Below are positions 17,170 to 25,223 of a stretch of 37,834 nucleotides of DNA, piece after piece. Below the pieces are notes generated by a model, which ran no database searches, was not told the DNA's origin, and saw only the letters and a list, made by a program, of their open reading frames with translations. Source of the stretch: Streptomyces aurantiacus (GTDB lineage: Bacteria > Actinomycetota > Actinomycetes > Streptomycetales > Streptomycetaceae); NCBI RefSeq assembly GCF_001418335.1, contig NZ_LIPP01000128.1, positions 1-37,834 on the forward strand. The letters run 5' to 3'. The position numbers and the translations under genes were made by a program. The first letter of the stretch is position 1, and every line of letters begins with the position of its first letter.

Positions 17170-17652
17170 GGCGAGCCGATAGTAGGGCTCATGAGGTGGG
17201 GTAGTGCGGACGCATATGCACTCGTTGACAGGCACGTTTCTGCATGGTCATTTGTAAACAACGCCCTTGGAAAACAAGGGAGTTGATCGATTCAATGGCG
17301 GTACCTCGCTTGTCGACGCGCATGTGCCTGCCAAATGGGCCATGTCTCGAAGAGGTCTCAACTCACCTGCACGAGGGATGCGCGCCACGGCGTGAGCTAC
17401 CGGCGCGGATCGTGAAGGGTGGCGCGCCCCCACTTTTTGTGCGCCTTCATGGCTTTCGCTGGATTTGGTATGCCTTCATGAGCATTCATGTGACTTCACG
17501 TGGTGATGTCCGGGAGTGCGTACGTAGATGTTCCGGCGCCGACCGATCGGTCGGTCCCCTGCCGTACGCAGCGGCGCCGCATCCTCTTAAGGTGAGGAGC
17601 ATTGGCAGCCGGCGGGGGTGACGCGCCGGAGACGGTCACAAGGAGGACTGCG
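17170..17652. other. 483-bp region between LacI gene and hisC
   Basis: No gene is supported here. It contains a hairpin CCCTTG-GAAAA-CAAGGG (17264-17280) extended by CAAC/GTTG, the LacI-operator-like TTGATCGATTCAA (17283-17295), three CTTCATG/ATTCATG repeats between about 17446 and 17490, a 14-bp palindrome (17540-17553), and TAAGGT (17588-17593), a possible hisC -10 element. The TTG at 17602 could open a frame 17 codons ahead of hisC, but its ribosome site is poorer than that of the GTG used. Confidence 0.5.
17540..17553. promoter_or_regulatory. 14-bp perfect palindrome upstream of hisC
   Basis: CGACCGATCGGTCG lies about 40-50 bp upstream of the candidate -10 element, a place for an operator. 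Its symmetry resembles TetR-family sites, but no TetR gene is present in the window. Confidence 0.4.
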
Positions 17653-18735
17653 GTGAGCGAGACGAGCCCGAAGCTGCGAGCCGAGCTGGAGGGTATCCCC
17701 ACCTACAAGCCGGGGAAGCCTGCGGCGGCCGTGGACGGTCCGGTGGCGTACAAGCTGTCCTCCAACGAGAACCCGTATCCACCGCTGCCGGGTGTGCTGG
17801 AGAGCGTGACCTCGGCGGCCGGTGCCTTCAACCGCTACCCCGACATGGCGTGCACGGGGCTGATGAACGAGCTGGCGGACCGGTTCGGGGTGCCGCTCAC
17901 GCATCTGGCCACCGGCACCGGCTCGGTCGGCGTCGCCCAGCAGCTGGTGCAGGCGACCTCCGGGCCGGGCGACGAGGTCATCTACGCCTGGCGGTCCTTC
18001 GAGGCGTACCCGATCATCACCCGCATCAGCGGGGCGACGGACGTCCAGGTGCCGCTGACGCCGGGGGATGTGCACGACCTCGACGCGATGGCGGGCGCGA
18101 TCACCGACCGGACGCGGCTGATTTTCGTCTGCAACCCCAACAACCCCACGGGCACGGTGGTGCGCCGGGCCGAGCTGGAACGATTCCTCGACCGGGTGCC
18201 GAGCGACGTGCTGGTGGTACTCGACGAGGCGTACGGGGAGTTCGTGCGCGATGCCGAGGTGCCGGACGGCGTCGAGCTCTACCGGGAGCGGCCGAACGTG
18301 TGCGTGCTGCGTACGTTCTCCAAGGCGTACGGACTCGCCGGGCTGCGGGTCGGATTCGCGATCGCGCATGAGCCGGTGGCGGCGGCGCTGCGCAAGACGG
18401 CCGTGCCCTTCGGGGTGAGCCAGCTCGCCCAGGACGCGGCGGTCGCCTCGCTGCGTGCCGAGGACGAGCTGTTCGGCCGGGTCGGTGCGCTGGTGTCCGA
18501 ACGCGCGCGTGTGGTCGAGACGCTGCGCGGGCAGGGCTGGACGATCCCGGACACCCAGGCGAACTTCGTGTGGCTGCGGCTCGGGGAGCGCACCGTCGAC
18601 TTCGCCGCCGCGTGCGAGCGGGCCGGCGTCGTCGTGCGGCCGTTCGCGGGCGACGGGGTTCGGGTGACGGTGGGCGAGACCGAGGCGAACGACATCTTCC
18701 TCAAGGCGGCGGAGGGCTTCCGCAAGGAGCTCTGA
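17653..18735 (+). CDS. hisC: histidinol-phosphate / aromatic aminotransferase
   Basis: A 360-aa fold-type I PLP aminotransferase that converts imidazole-acetol phosphate to histidinol phosphate, or acts on aromatic amino acids (HisC and Pat enzymes are hard to separate). Motifs: [11 protein letters not shown] near the N-terminus, [17 protein letters not shown], and the Schiff-base lysine Lys224 in [15 protein letters not shown]. The GTG start is fixed by a perfect AGGAGG 6 nt upstream (17641-17646). It lies outside any his operon, so it may be the second hisC-like copy that streptomycetes carry (recollection). A strong hairpin follows. Confidence 0.9.
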   Translation: MSETSPKLRAELEGIPTYKPGKPAAAVDGPVAYKLSSNENPYPPLPGVLESVTSAAGAFNRYPDMACTGLMNELADRFGVPLTHLATGTGSVGVAQQLVQATSGPGDEVIYAWRSFEAYPIITRISGATDVQVPLTPGDVHDLDAMAGAITDRTRLIFVCNPNNPTGTVVRRAELERFLDRVPSDVLVVLDEAYGEFVRDAEVPDGVELYRERPNVCVLRTFSKAYGLAGLRVGFAIAHEPVAAALRKTAVPFGVSQLAQDAAVASLRAEDELFGRVGALVSERARVVETLRGQGWTIPDTQANFVWLRLGERTVDFAAACERAGVVVRPFAGDGVRVTVGETEANDIFLKAAEGFRKEL

Positions 18736-18770
18736 CCAAGCCCCGGCACCAAGCCCCGGCGCCAAACGCT

Positions 18771-18819
18771 GACACCAGGCCCCGGCACCCGCGTTCTGCG
18801 GATGCCGGGGCCTGGTGTC
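18771..18819 (+). terminator. 17-bp perfect hairpin after hisC
   Basis: A 17-bp perfect inverted repeat (left arm GACACCAGGCCCCGGCA) with a 15-nt loop starts 35 bp after the hisC stop. No T-run follows, as is common for Streptomyces terminators. The left arm is preceded by two imperfect CCAAGCCCCGGC repeats. Confidence 0.8.
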
Positions 18820-18940
18820 GTTCGCCACGTCCGCTGTCTCCGCGCCCCTGCTGACCTGCTGTTTTGTGAGCAGAGCAGCCGGATCGGCACTTTGGCCACC
18901 CCCGCCCGTCACCGCTCGAACGGCAGTGGGTCATAATTGC

Positions 18941-18965
18941 TTGTGAATGTGAACGCGTTCACAAG
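18941..18965. promoter_or_regulatory. Rex operator (ROP) of cydA
   Basis: TGTGAACGCGTTCACA at 18948-18963 is identical to the Rex operator known from the S. coelicolor cydA promoter. Rex is the NADH-sensing repressor, released when NADH/NAD+ rises at low oxygen. An additional TTGTGAA half-site directly upstream (18941-18947) can pair with the same right half (TTCACAA) at wider spacing. The site lies about 85-100 bp before the cydA start. Confidence 0.95.
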
Positions 18966-19047
18966 CGTGTCCCAGTTACTCCCGCTATGACCCTGATGGG
19001 CGGGACAAACTGCCGCTGTTTCGACGGCGACGTAAGGAGATGACGAC

Positions 19048-20553
19048 GTGGAATTGGCCTTGGCGCCGGAAACCGTGGCCCGATGGCAGTTCGGCATCAC
19101 CACCGTCTACCACTTCCTCTTCGTCCCGCTCACGATCTCGCTCGCCGCGCTCACCGCGGGCCTGCAGACCGCCTGGGTGCGTACGGAGAAGGAGAAGTAC
19201 CTCAGAGCCACCAAGTTCTGGGGCAAGCTCTTCCTGATCAACATCGCGATGGGCGTCGTCACGGGCATCGTGCAGGAGTTCCAGTTCGGGATGAACTGGT
19301 CCGACTACTCGCGCTTCGTCGGTGACGTCTTCGGCGCTCCGCTCGCCTTCGAGTCCCTGATCGCCTTCTTCTTCGAGTCCACGTTCATCGGGCTGTGGAT
19401 CTTCGGCTGGGACAAGCTGCCGAAGAAGATCCACCTCGCCTGTATATGGATGGTCTCGATCGGCACGCTGCTGTCGGCGTACTTCATCCTCGCGGCCAAC
19501 TCCTGGATGCAGCACCCGGTCGGCTACCGGATCAACGAGGAGAAGGGCCGCGCCGAACTCACCGACTTCTGGCGGGTCCTCACCCAGAACACCGCGCTCA
19601 ACCAGGTCTTCCACAGCTTCTCGGCGGCCTTCCTGACCGGCGGTGCCTTCATGGTGGGTATCGCCGCGTTCCACCTGATGCGCAAGAAGCACATCCCGGT
19701 GATGCGGACCTCGCTGCGGCTGGGCCTGGTCACCATGGCGGTCGGCGGCATCCTCACGGCGATCAGCGGCGACACCCTCGGCAAGGTCATGTACGAGCAG
19801 CAGCCGATGAAGATGGCGGCGGCCGAGGCGCTGTGGGACGGCGAGAAGCCCGCGCCGTTCTCCGTGTTCGCGTACGGGGACGTCGACAAGGGGCACAACA
19901 CGGTGGCCCTGGAGATACCCGGGCTCCTGTCCTTCCTCGCCCACAGCGACTTCGACTCGTACGTGCCCGGCATCAACGACACCAACAAGGCCGAGCAGGA
20001 GAAGTACGGCCCCGGGGACTACAAGCCCATCGTCCCCGTCGCCTACTGGGGCTTCCGCTGGATGATCGGCTTCGGTATGGCGTCCTTCTCCCTGGGCCTG
20101 CTGGGGCTGTGGCTCACGCGCAAGAGGTTCCTGCTGCCGGCCGCTCAGCGCACGGGGGAGGACGAGGTGCCGCATCTCGTCCTGCTGAAGAAGCCGCTCG
20201 GATCCCGGCTCACCCGGCTGTACTGGCTGCTGGCGGTCTGGACGATGGCCTTCCCGCTGATCGCCAACTCATGGGGCTGGATCTTCACCGAGATGGGCCG
20301 GCAGCCCTGGGTCGTCTACGGCGTGATGCAGACCCGGGACGCGGTGTCCCCCAGCGTGTCGCAGGGCGAGATGATCACCTCGCTGGTCGTCCTGACGACG
20401 ATCTACGCGATCCTCGCCGTCGTCGAGGTCAAGTTGCTCGCCAAGTACATCAAGGCCGGACCGCCCGAGCTCACCGAGGCCGACCTCAACCCGCCCACCA
20501 AGATCGGTGGCGACCTCCGGGACGCCGACAAGCCGATGGCCTTTTCCTACTAG
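19048..20553 (+). CDS. cydA: cytochrome bd ubiquinol/menaquinol oxidase subunit I
   Basis: A 501-aa multi-helix membrane subunit carrying haems b558, b595 and d and the quinol site of the high-affinity terminal oxidase. His22 in VYHFLFVP is the conserved N-terminal haem ligand, and GRQPW (417-421) is the signature motif near the end of the Q-loop. The loop is of the short actinobacterial type. The GTG start follows AAGGAGA at 8 nt. Transcription should be controlled by Rex through the operator upstream. It is followed by cydB after 20 bp. Confidence 0.97.
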   Translation: MELALAPETVARWQFGITTVYHFLFVPLTISLAALTAGLQTAWVRTEKEKYLRATKFWGKLFLINIAMGVVTGIVQEFQFGMNWSDYSRFVGDVFGAPLAFESLIAFFFESTFIGLWIFGWDKLPKKIHLACIWMVSIGTLLSAYFILAANSWMQHPVGYRINEEKGRAELTDFWRVLTQNTALNQVFHSFSAAFLTGGAFMVGIAAFHLMRKKHIPVMRTSLRLGLVTMAVGGILTAISGDTLGKVMYEQQPMKMAAAEALWDGEKPAPFSVFAYGDVDKGHNTVALEIPGLLSFLAHSDFDSYVPGINDTNKAEQEKYGPGDYKPIVPVAYWGFRWMIGFGMASFSLGLLGLWLTRKRFLLPAAQRTGEDEVPHLVLLKKPLGSRLTRLYWLLAVWTMAFPLIANSWGWIFTEMGRQPWVVYGVMQTRDAVSPSVSQGEMITSLVVLTTIYAILAVVEVKLLAKYIKAGPPELTEADLNPPTKIGGDLRDADKPMAFSY

Positions 20554-20573
20554 GCCGAGGGAGCTGCTGAGTC

Positions 20574-21578
20574 ATGGAACTTCACGACCTCTGGTTCGTC
20601 CTCATCGCCGTCCTGTGGACCGGCTACTTCTTCCTGGAGGGCTTCGACTTCGGGATCGGCGTCCTCACCAAGCTGCTCGCCCGGAACCGGACCGAGAAGC
20701 GGGTGCTGATCAACACCATCGGCCCCGTCTGGGACGGCAACGAAGTGTGGCTGCTCTCGGCGGGCGCCTCGACCTTCGCCGCCTTCCCCGAGTGGTACGC
20801 CACACTCTTCTCCGGCTTCTACCTGCCCCTGCTGCTCATCCTCGTCTGCCTGATCGTGCGCGGAGTCGCTTTCGAGTACCGGGCGAAGCGGCCCGAGGAG
20901 CAGTGGCAGCGCAACTGGGAGCACGCGATCTTCTGGACCTCGCTGGTCCCGGCGTTCCTGTGGGGAGTGGCCTTCGGCAACATCACGCGGGGCGTGAAGA
21001 TCGACCGGAACATGGAGTACGTGGGCAGCTTCTGGGACCTGCTCAACCCGTACGCCGTCCTGGGCGGCCTGGTGACGCTGACGCTGTTCACCTTCCACGG
21101 GGCGGTGTTCGCGGCGCTCAAGACCCTCGGTGACATCAGGGAGCGGGCGCGGAAACTCGCCCTGGTGCTCGGACTGGTGACGGCCGTGCTCGCGCTGATC
21201 TTCCTGCTCTGGACCCAGGCCGACAACGGCAACGGCAAGAGCCTGGTCGCGTTGGTCGTGGCGGTGGTCGCACTGGTCGCGGCGATCGGGGCGAACCAGG
21301 CAGGGCGTGAGGGCTGGGCCTTCGCGCTGTCCGGCCTCACCATCATCGCCGCGGTCGCGATGCTCTTCCTGACGCTCTTCCCGAACGTCATGCCGTCCTC
21401 GCTCAATGACGAGTGGAGCCTGACGGTCACCAATGCCTCGTCGAGCCCGTACACGCTGAAGATCATGACCTGGTGCGCGGTGATCGCGACACCGGTGGTG
21501 ATGCTCTACCAGGGCTGGACGTACTGGGTGTTCCGCAAGCGGATCGGCACCCAGCACCTTGCCGAAGCCGCGCACTGA
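20574..21578 (+). CDS. cydB: cytochrome bd oxidase subunit II
   Basis: A 334-aa multi-pass membrane partner of CydA. Family marks: WFVLIAVLWTGYFFLEGFDF at the N-terminus, GPVWDGNEVWLL, and FHGAVFAALKT in a later helix. GGGAG precedes the ATG. It belongs to the cydAB transcript; three parS copies separate it from cydCD. Confidence 0.97.
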   Translation: MELHDLWFVLIAVLWTGYFFLEGFDFGIGVLTKLLARNRTEKRVLINTIGPVWDGNEVWLLSAGASTFAAFPEWYATLFSGFYLPLLLILVCLIVRGVAFEYRAKRPEEQWQRNWEHAIFWTSLVPAFLWGVAFGNITRGVKIDRNMEYVGSFWDLLNPYAVLGGLVTLTLFTFHGAVFAALKTLGDIRERARKLALVLGLVTAVLALIFLLWTQADNGNGKSLVALVVAVVALVAAIGANQAGREGWAFALSGLTIIAAVAMLFLTLFPNVMPSSLNDEWSLTVTNASSSPYTLKIMTWCAVIATPVVMLYQGWTYWVFRKRIGTQHLAEAAH

Positions 21579-21593
21579 GCCCACTGAGATCCG

Positions 21594-21621
21594 GGGGCAT
21601 GTTTCACGTGAAACATGCCCC
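21594..21621. other. parS site 1 of the cyd cluster, 28-bp perfect palindrome
   Basis: The perfect parS sequence GTTTCACGTGAAAC (21601-21614) is flanked by GGGGCAT and ATGCCCC, giving a 28-bp perfect palindrome 15 bp after the cydB stop. As RNA it would fold into a 14-bp stem, but no T-run follows. Confidence 0.93.
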
Positions 21622-21631
21622 ATGAGAAGAA

Positions 21632-21655
21632 GGTGCGTTTCACGTGAAACGCACC
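21632..21655. other. parS site 2 of the cyd cluster, 24-bp perfect palindrome
   Basis: The perfect parS sequence at 21637-21650 is flanked by GGTGC and GCACC, so 24 bp are palindromic. The flanks differ from those of site 1. Confidence 0.93.
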
Positions 21656-21673
21656 CGCTTGACCCAAGGGTGT

Positions 21674-21687
21674 GTTTCACGTGAAAC
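21674..21687. other. parS site 3 of the cyd cluster, over the cydCD start
   Basis: A perfect 14-bp parS sequence without palindromic flanks. Its central GTG (21681-21683) is the most likely start codon of cydCD. Confidence 0.93.
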
Positions 21688-24600
21688 CGATCGACCCGCG
21701 ACTTCTCCGCTACGCCCGCGCCACCCGCCTCTTCCTGATGGTGGTCGTCGGTCTGGGAGTCCTGGGGGCGGGGCTGGTCGTCGCCCAGGCCATGCTCATC
21801 GCCGAAGTGGTGGTCGGCGCCTTCCAGCACGGACTGTCGATCGGTGAACTGCGCACGCCACTGCTGCTGTTGACGGGCGTCGCAGTCGGTCGTGCGCTCA
21901 TCTCCTGGCTCACCGAGCTCGCGGCGCACCGGGCGAGTGCGGCGGTCAAGTCGGAGCTGCGGAGGCGGTTGCTGGAGCGGGCCGGCGCGCTCGGCCCGGA
22001 GTGGCTGAGCGGGCAGCGGACGGGGTCACTGATCGCCCTCGCCACCCGCGGGGTGGACGCTCTGGACGACTACTTCTCGCGCTATCTGCCGCAGTTGGGG
22101 CTCGCGGTGGTCGTGCCCGTCGCCGTGCTCGCGCGCATCGTCACCGAGGACTGGGTGTCGGCGGCGATCATCGTCGGCACGCTCCCGTTGATTCCGGTCT
22201 TCATGATGCTCATCGGCTGGGTCACGCAGTCCCAGATGGACCGCCAGTGGCAACTGCTGTCACGGCTTTCGGGGCACTTCCTGGACGTCGTCGCCGGGCT
22301 GCCCACGCTCAAGGTGTTCGGACGCGCCAAGGCGCAGGCGGAGTCCATCCGGCGGATCACCGGGGAGTACCGGCAGGCGACCATGCGGACCCTGCGTATC
22401 GCCTTCATCTCGTCCTTCGCGCTGGAACTGCTCGCCACCATCTCGGTCGCCCTGGTCGCGGTGACCATCGGAATGCGGCTCATCCACGGCGAGATGGCGC
22501 TGTACGACGGGCTGGTCGTGCTGATTCTCGCCCCCGAGGCGTATCTGCCGCTGCGCCAGGTCGGGGCGCAGTACCACGCGGCGGCCGAGGGACTGTCGGC
22601 CGCCGAGGAGATCTTCTCGGTCCTGGAGACACCCGTACCGGCGTCCGGGACCGGTTCCGTGCCCTCCTCCGGCGCGCTGCACCTCGAAGGCGTGACGGTC
22701 CGCTACCCCGGGCGCTCGTCCGACGCGGTGTCGGACGTGTCCTTCGAAGTCGGCAGCGGGGAGACGGTGGCGCTCGTCGGCCCCAGCGGAGTGGGCAAGA
22801 CGACGCTTCTGAACGTGCTGCTCGGGTTCGTCCGGCCCACGTCGGGGCGAGTAGGCGTCGGCGGAGTCGATCTTGCGGAAATCGACCTGGAGGAATGGCG
22901 TTCGCGGGTCGCCTGGGTGCCGCAGCGGCCCCACCTGTTCGCCGGGTCCATTGCCGAGAACGTACGTCTTGCGCGGCCGGAGGCGGACGACTCCGCGGTG
23001 CGCGGGGCGCTGGCCGACGCCGGGGCCCTGGAGTTCGTGGACGCGCTGCCCGACGGAGTGCGCACGATGCTCGGTGAGGACGGTGCCGGGCTGTCCGCGG
23101 GGCAGCGTCAACGGCTCGCGCTGGCACGGGCCTTCCTCGCGGACCGGCCGGTGCTGCTGCTGGACGAGCCCACCGCCGCGCTGGACGGCGCGACCGAGGC
23201 CGAGGTCGTGGCGGCGGTCCGGCGGCTGGCCGTCGGCAGGACCGTGCTCCTGGTCGTCCACCGGCCGGCTCTGCTGGGCGTGGCCGACCGGGTGGTGCGG
23301 CTGGCACCGGCGGCATCGCCGAACCGCGCCACGTCGTCCGGCCGTACGGCGACGCATCGCTCCGACGTGGTGGCGTCCGGGCCCGTGACAGGCGGGGAAG
23401 CACCGGCCCGGCCACCGGAGCGGCCCGGTGGCGTACTCGCGCGCGTACGGGCCATGGCCGGGCCTCGCCGGGGGCGGCTCATGCTGGCCCTGCTGCTCGG
23501 CAGTCTCGCGCTCGGGAGCGCTGTCGGCCTGATGGCCACCTCCGGCTGGCTGATCTCCAGGGCCTCGCAGCAGCCGCCCGTGCTGTATCTGATGGTCGCG
23601 GTGACGGGTACGCGGACGTTCGGGATCGGGCGGGCCGTCTTCCGGTACGCCGAGCGGCTGGTGTCGCACGACGCGGTGCTGCGGATGCTCGCCGACACCA
23701 GGGTCGCCGTGTACCGGCGCCTCGAACGGCTCGCGCCCGCCGGACTGCGCACCACCCGGCGCGGTGATCTGCTCTCGCGGCTCGTCACCGACGTCGACGC
23801 GCTGCAGGACTACTGGCTGCGCTGGCTGCTGCCCGCCGCCGCGGCGGCCGTCGTGTCCGCCGGCTCGGTCGGGTTCACGGCCTGGCTGCTGCCCGAGGCC
23901 GGCGCCGCCCTCGCCGTCGGGCTGCTGGCCGCCGGTGTGGGCGTTCCGCTACTGACCGGCGCCGTCGCGCGCCGCGCGGAGCGCCGACTGGCACCGGCCC
24001 GCGGTGTGCTGGCGACCCGGGTGGCCGATCTCCTCACGGGAACGGCCGAGTTGACGGTCGCGGGCGCGCTTTCCGCCCGTACCGACGAGGCGCGGCGAGC
24101 CGACGCGGACCTCACCCGCATCACCTCACGAGCCGCCACCGCCACCGCGCTCGGCGACGGACTCACCGCGCTGATCTCCGGGCTCACCGTCACGGCCGCC
24201 GCGCTCGCCGGCGCCCAGGCGGTCGGCGAGGGGCGGCTCAGCGGCGTGGCGATGGCCGTCGTCGTGCTCACACCACTGGCCGCGTTCGAGGCCGTCCTCG
24301 GACTGCCTCTCGCGGCCCAGTACCGGCAGCGGGTACGCAAGAGCGCGGAGCGCGTGTACGAGGTCCTGGACGCGCCCGAACCCGTACGGGAGCCGGAGTG
24401 GCCGCAGACGGCGCCCGGATCGCCGTTCCCGGTCGTGGTGAAGGGCCTGGCCGCTCGTCACGCGGAACAGGAACGGGACGCGGTCGCCGGGGTGGACCTG
24501 GTGCTCGAACGCGGGCGCCGGATCGCAGTCGTCGGCCCGTCCGGATCCGGCAAGACGACGTTGGCCCAGGTGCTGCTGCGCTTCCTGGACGCGCGGGCGG

Positions 24601-25175
24601 GGACGTACACGCTGGCAGGTGTGGACGCGTACGGCATGGACGGTGACGAGGTGCGGCGCATGGTCGGGCTCTGCGCGCAGGACGCGCACCTTTTCGACAG
24701 CTCGGTGCGCGAGAACCTGCTGCTCGCACGGAAGAACGCGACCGACTCCGACCTGCGCGACGCGCTGGGCCGGGTGCGGCTGCTCGACTGGGCCGACGGG
24801 CTGCCCGACGGGCTCGACACGTTGATCGGGGAGCACGGCGCACGGTTGTCCGGGGGACAGCGGCAGCGGCTGGCGCTGGCCCGTGCGCTGCTCGCGGACT
24901 TTCCCGTACTGGTTCTCGACGAGCCCGCGGAACACCTCGACCTGGCCACCGCCGACGCGCTCACCGCCGACCTGCTGGCCGCGACCGAGGGGCGTACGAC
25001 GTTGCTGATCACGCATCGGCTGGCGGGGCTCGAAGCGGTGGACGAGGTCGTCGTCCTGGCCGAGGGGCACGTGGTGCAGCGGGGCTCGTTCGACGAGCTG
25101 GTGCGTGCGGAGGGGCCGTTGCGGGAGATGTCCGAGCGGGAGCGCCGGACGGAGTCGCTCGCCGTCGCGCGCTGA
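21681..25175 (+). CDS. cydCD: fused CydDC-type ABC exporter for cytochrome bd assembly
   Basis: A 1164-aa fusion of two ABC half-exporters. Each half has a six-helix membrane domain and an ATPase domain. Half 1: GPSGVGKTT, LSAGQRQRLALARA, LLLDEPTAALD. Half 2: GPSGSGKTT, LSGGQRQRLALARA, VLVLDEPAEHLD. CydDC is required for cytochrome bd maturation and moves reduced thiols or haem across the membrane in other bacteria. The start is chosen at GTG 21681 (VKPIDPRLLRYARATRLF) because AAGGG lies 10 nt before it; a GTG 9 bp earlier is too close to that site. Both are inside or at the edge of parS site 3. Confidence 0.95.
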   Translation: MKPIDPRLLRYARATRLFLMVVVGLGVLGAGLVVAQAMLIAEVVVGAFQHGLSIGELRTPLLLLTGVAVGRALISWLTELAAHRASAAVKSELRRRLLERAGALGPEWLSGQRTGSLIALATRGVDALDDYFSRYLPQLGLAVVVPVAVLARIVTEDWVSAAIIVGTLPLIPVFMMLIGWVTQSQMDRQWQLLSRLSGHFLDVVAGLPTLKVFGRAKAQAESIRRITGEYRQATMRTLRIAFISSFALELLATISVALVAVTIGMRLIHGEMALYDGLVVLILAPEAYLPLRQVGAQYHAAAEGLSAAEEIFSVLETPVPASGTGSVPSSGALHLEGVTVRYPGRSSDAVSDVSFEVGSGETVALVGPSGVGKTTLLNVLLGFVRPTSGRVGVGGVDLAEIDLEEWRSRVAWVPQRPHLFAGSIAENVRLARPEADDSAVRGALADAGALEFVDALPDGVRTMLGEDGAGLSAGQRQRLALARAFLADRPVLLLDEPTAALDGATEAEVVAAVRRLAVGRTVLLVVHRPALLGVADRVVRLAPAASPNRATSSGRTATHRSDVVASGPVTGGEAPARPPERPGGVLARVRAMAGPRRGRLMLALLLGSLALGSAVGLMATSGWLISRASQQPPVLYLMVAVTGTRTFGIGRAVFRYAERLVSHDAVLRMLADTRVAVYRRLERLAPAGLRTTRRGDLLSRLVTDVDALQDYWLRWLLPAAAAAVVSAGSVGFTAWLLPEAGAALAVGLLAAGVGVPLLTGAVARRAERRLAPARGVLATRVADLLTGTAELTVAGALSARTDEARRADADLTRITSRAATATALGDGLTALISGLTVTAAALAGAQAVGEGRLSGVAMAVVVLTPLAAFEAVLGLPLAAQYRQRVRKSAERVYEVLDAPEPVREPEWPQTAPGSPFPVVVKGLAARHAEQERDAVAGVDLVLERGRRIAVVGPSGSGKTTLAQVLLRFLDARAGTYTLAGVDAYGMDGDEVRRMVGLCAQDAHLFDSSVRENLLLARKNATDSDLRDALGRVRLLDWADGLPDGLDTLIGEHGARLSGGQRQRLALARALLADFPVLVLDEPAEHLDLATADALTADLLAATEGRTTLLITHRLAGLEAVDEVVVLAEGHVVQRGSFDELVRAEGPLREMSERERRTESLAVAR

Positions 25176-25189
25176 GGGGTGGCTCGACT

Positions 25190-25217
25190 TTCACTGACAA
25201 ATGGGACTAACTAGGCT
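25190..25217 (+). promoter_or_regulatory. candidate leaderless promoter of the sensor kinase gene
   Basis: TTCACT (25190-25195), a 16-bp spacer and TAGGCT (25212-25217, TANNNT) lie 6 nt before the ATG at 25224, and no ribosome binding site is present. Transcription would start at or next to the start codon, giving a leaderless mRNA. Confidence 0.5.
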
Positions 25218-25223
25218 CGGTGT

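Noticed and set aside
17484..17500. TTCACGTGG upstream of hisC as a parS site
   Set aside because: Only the TTCACGTG core matches; the right arm diverges.
11239..17652. An integrated plasmid or ICE between thiC and hisC
   Set aside because: I recall an integrated element in this interval in S. coelicolor, but here there is no integrase, replication or transfer gene, no tRNA and no att-like duplication.
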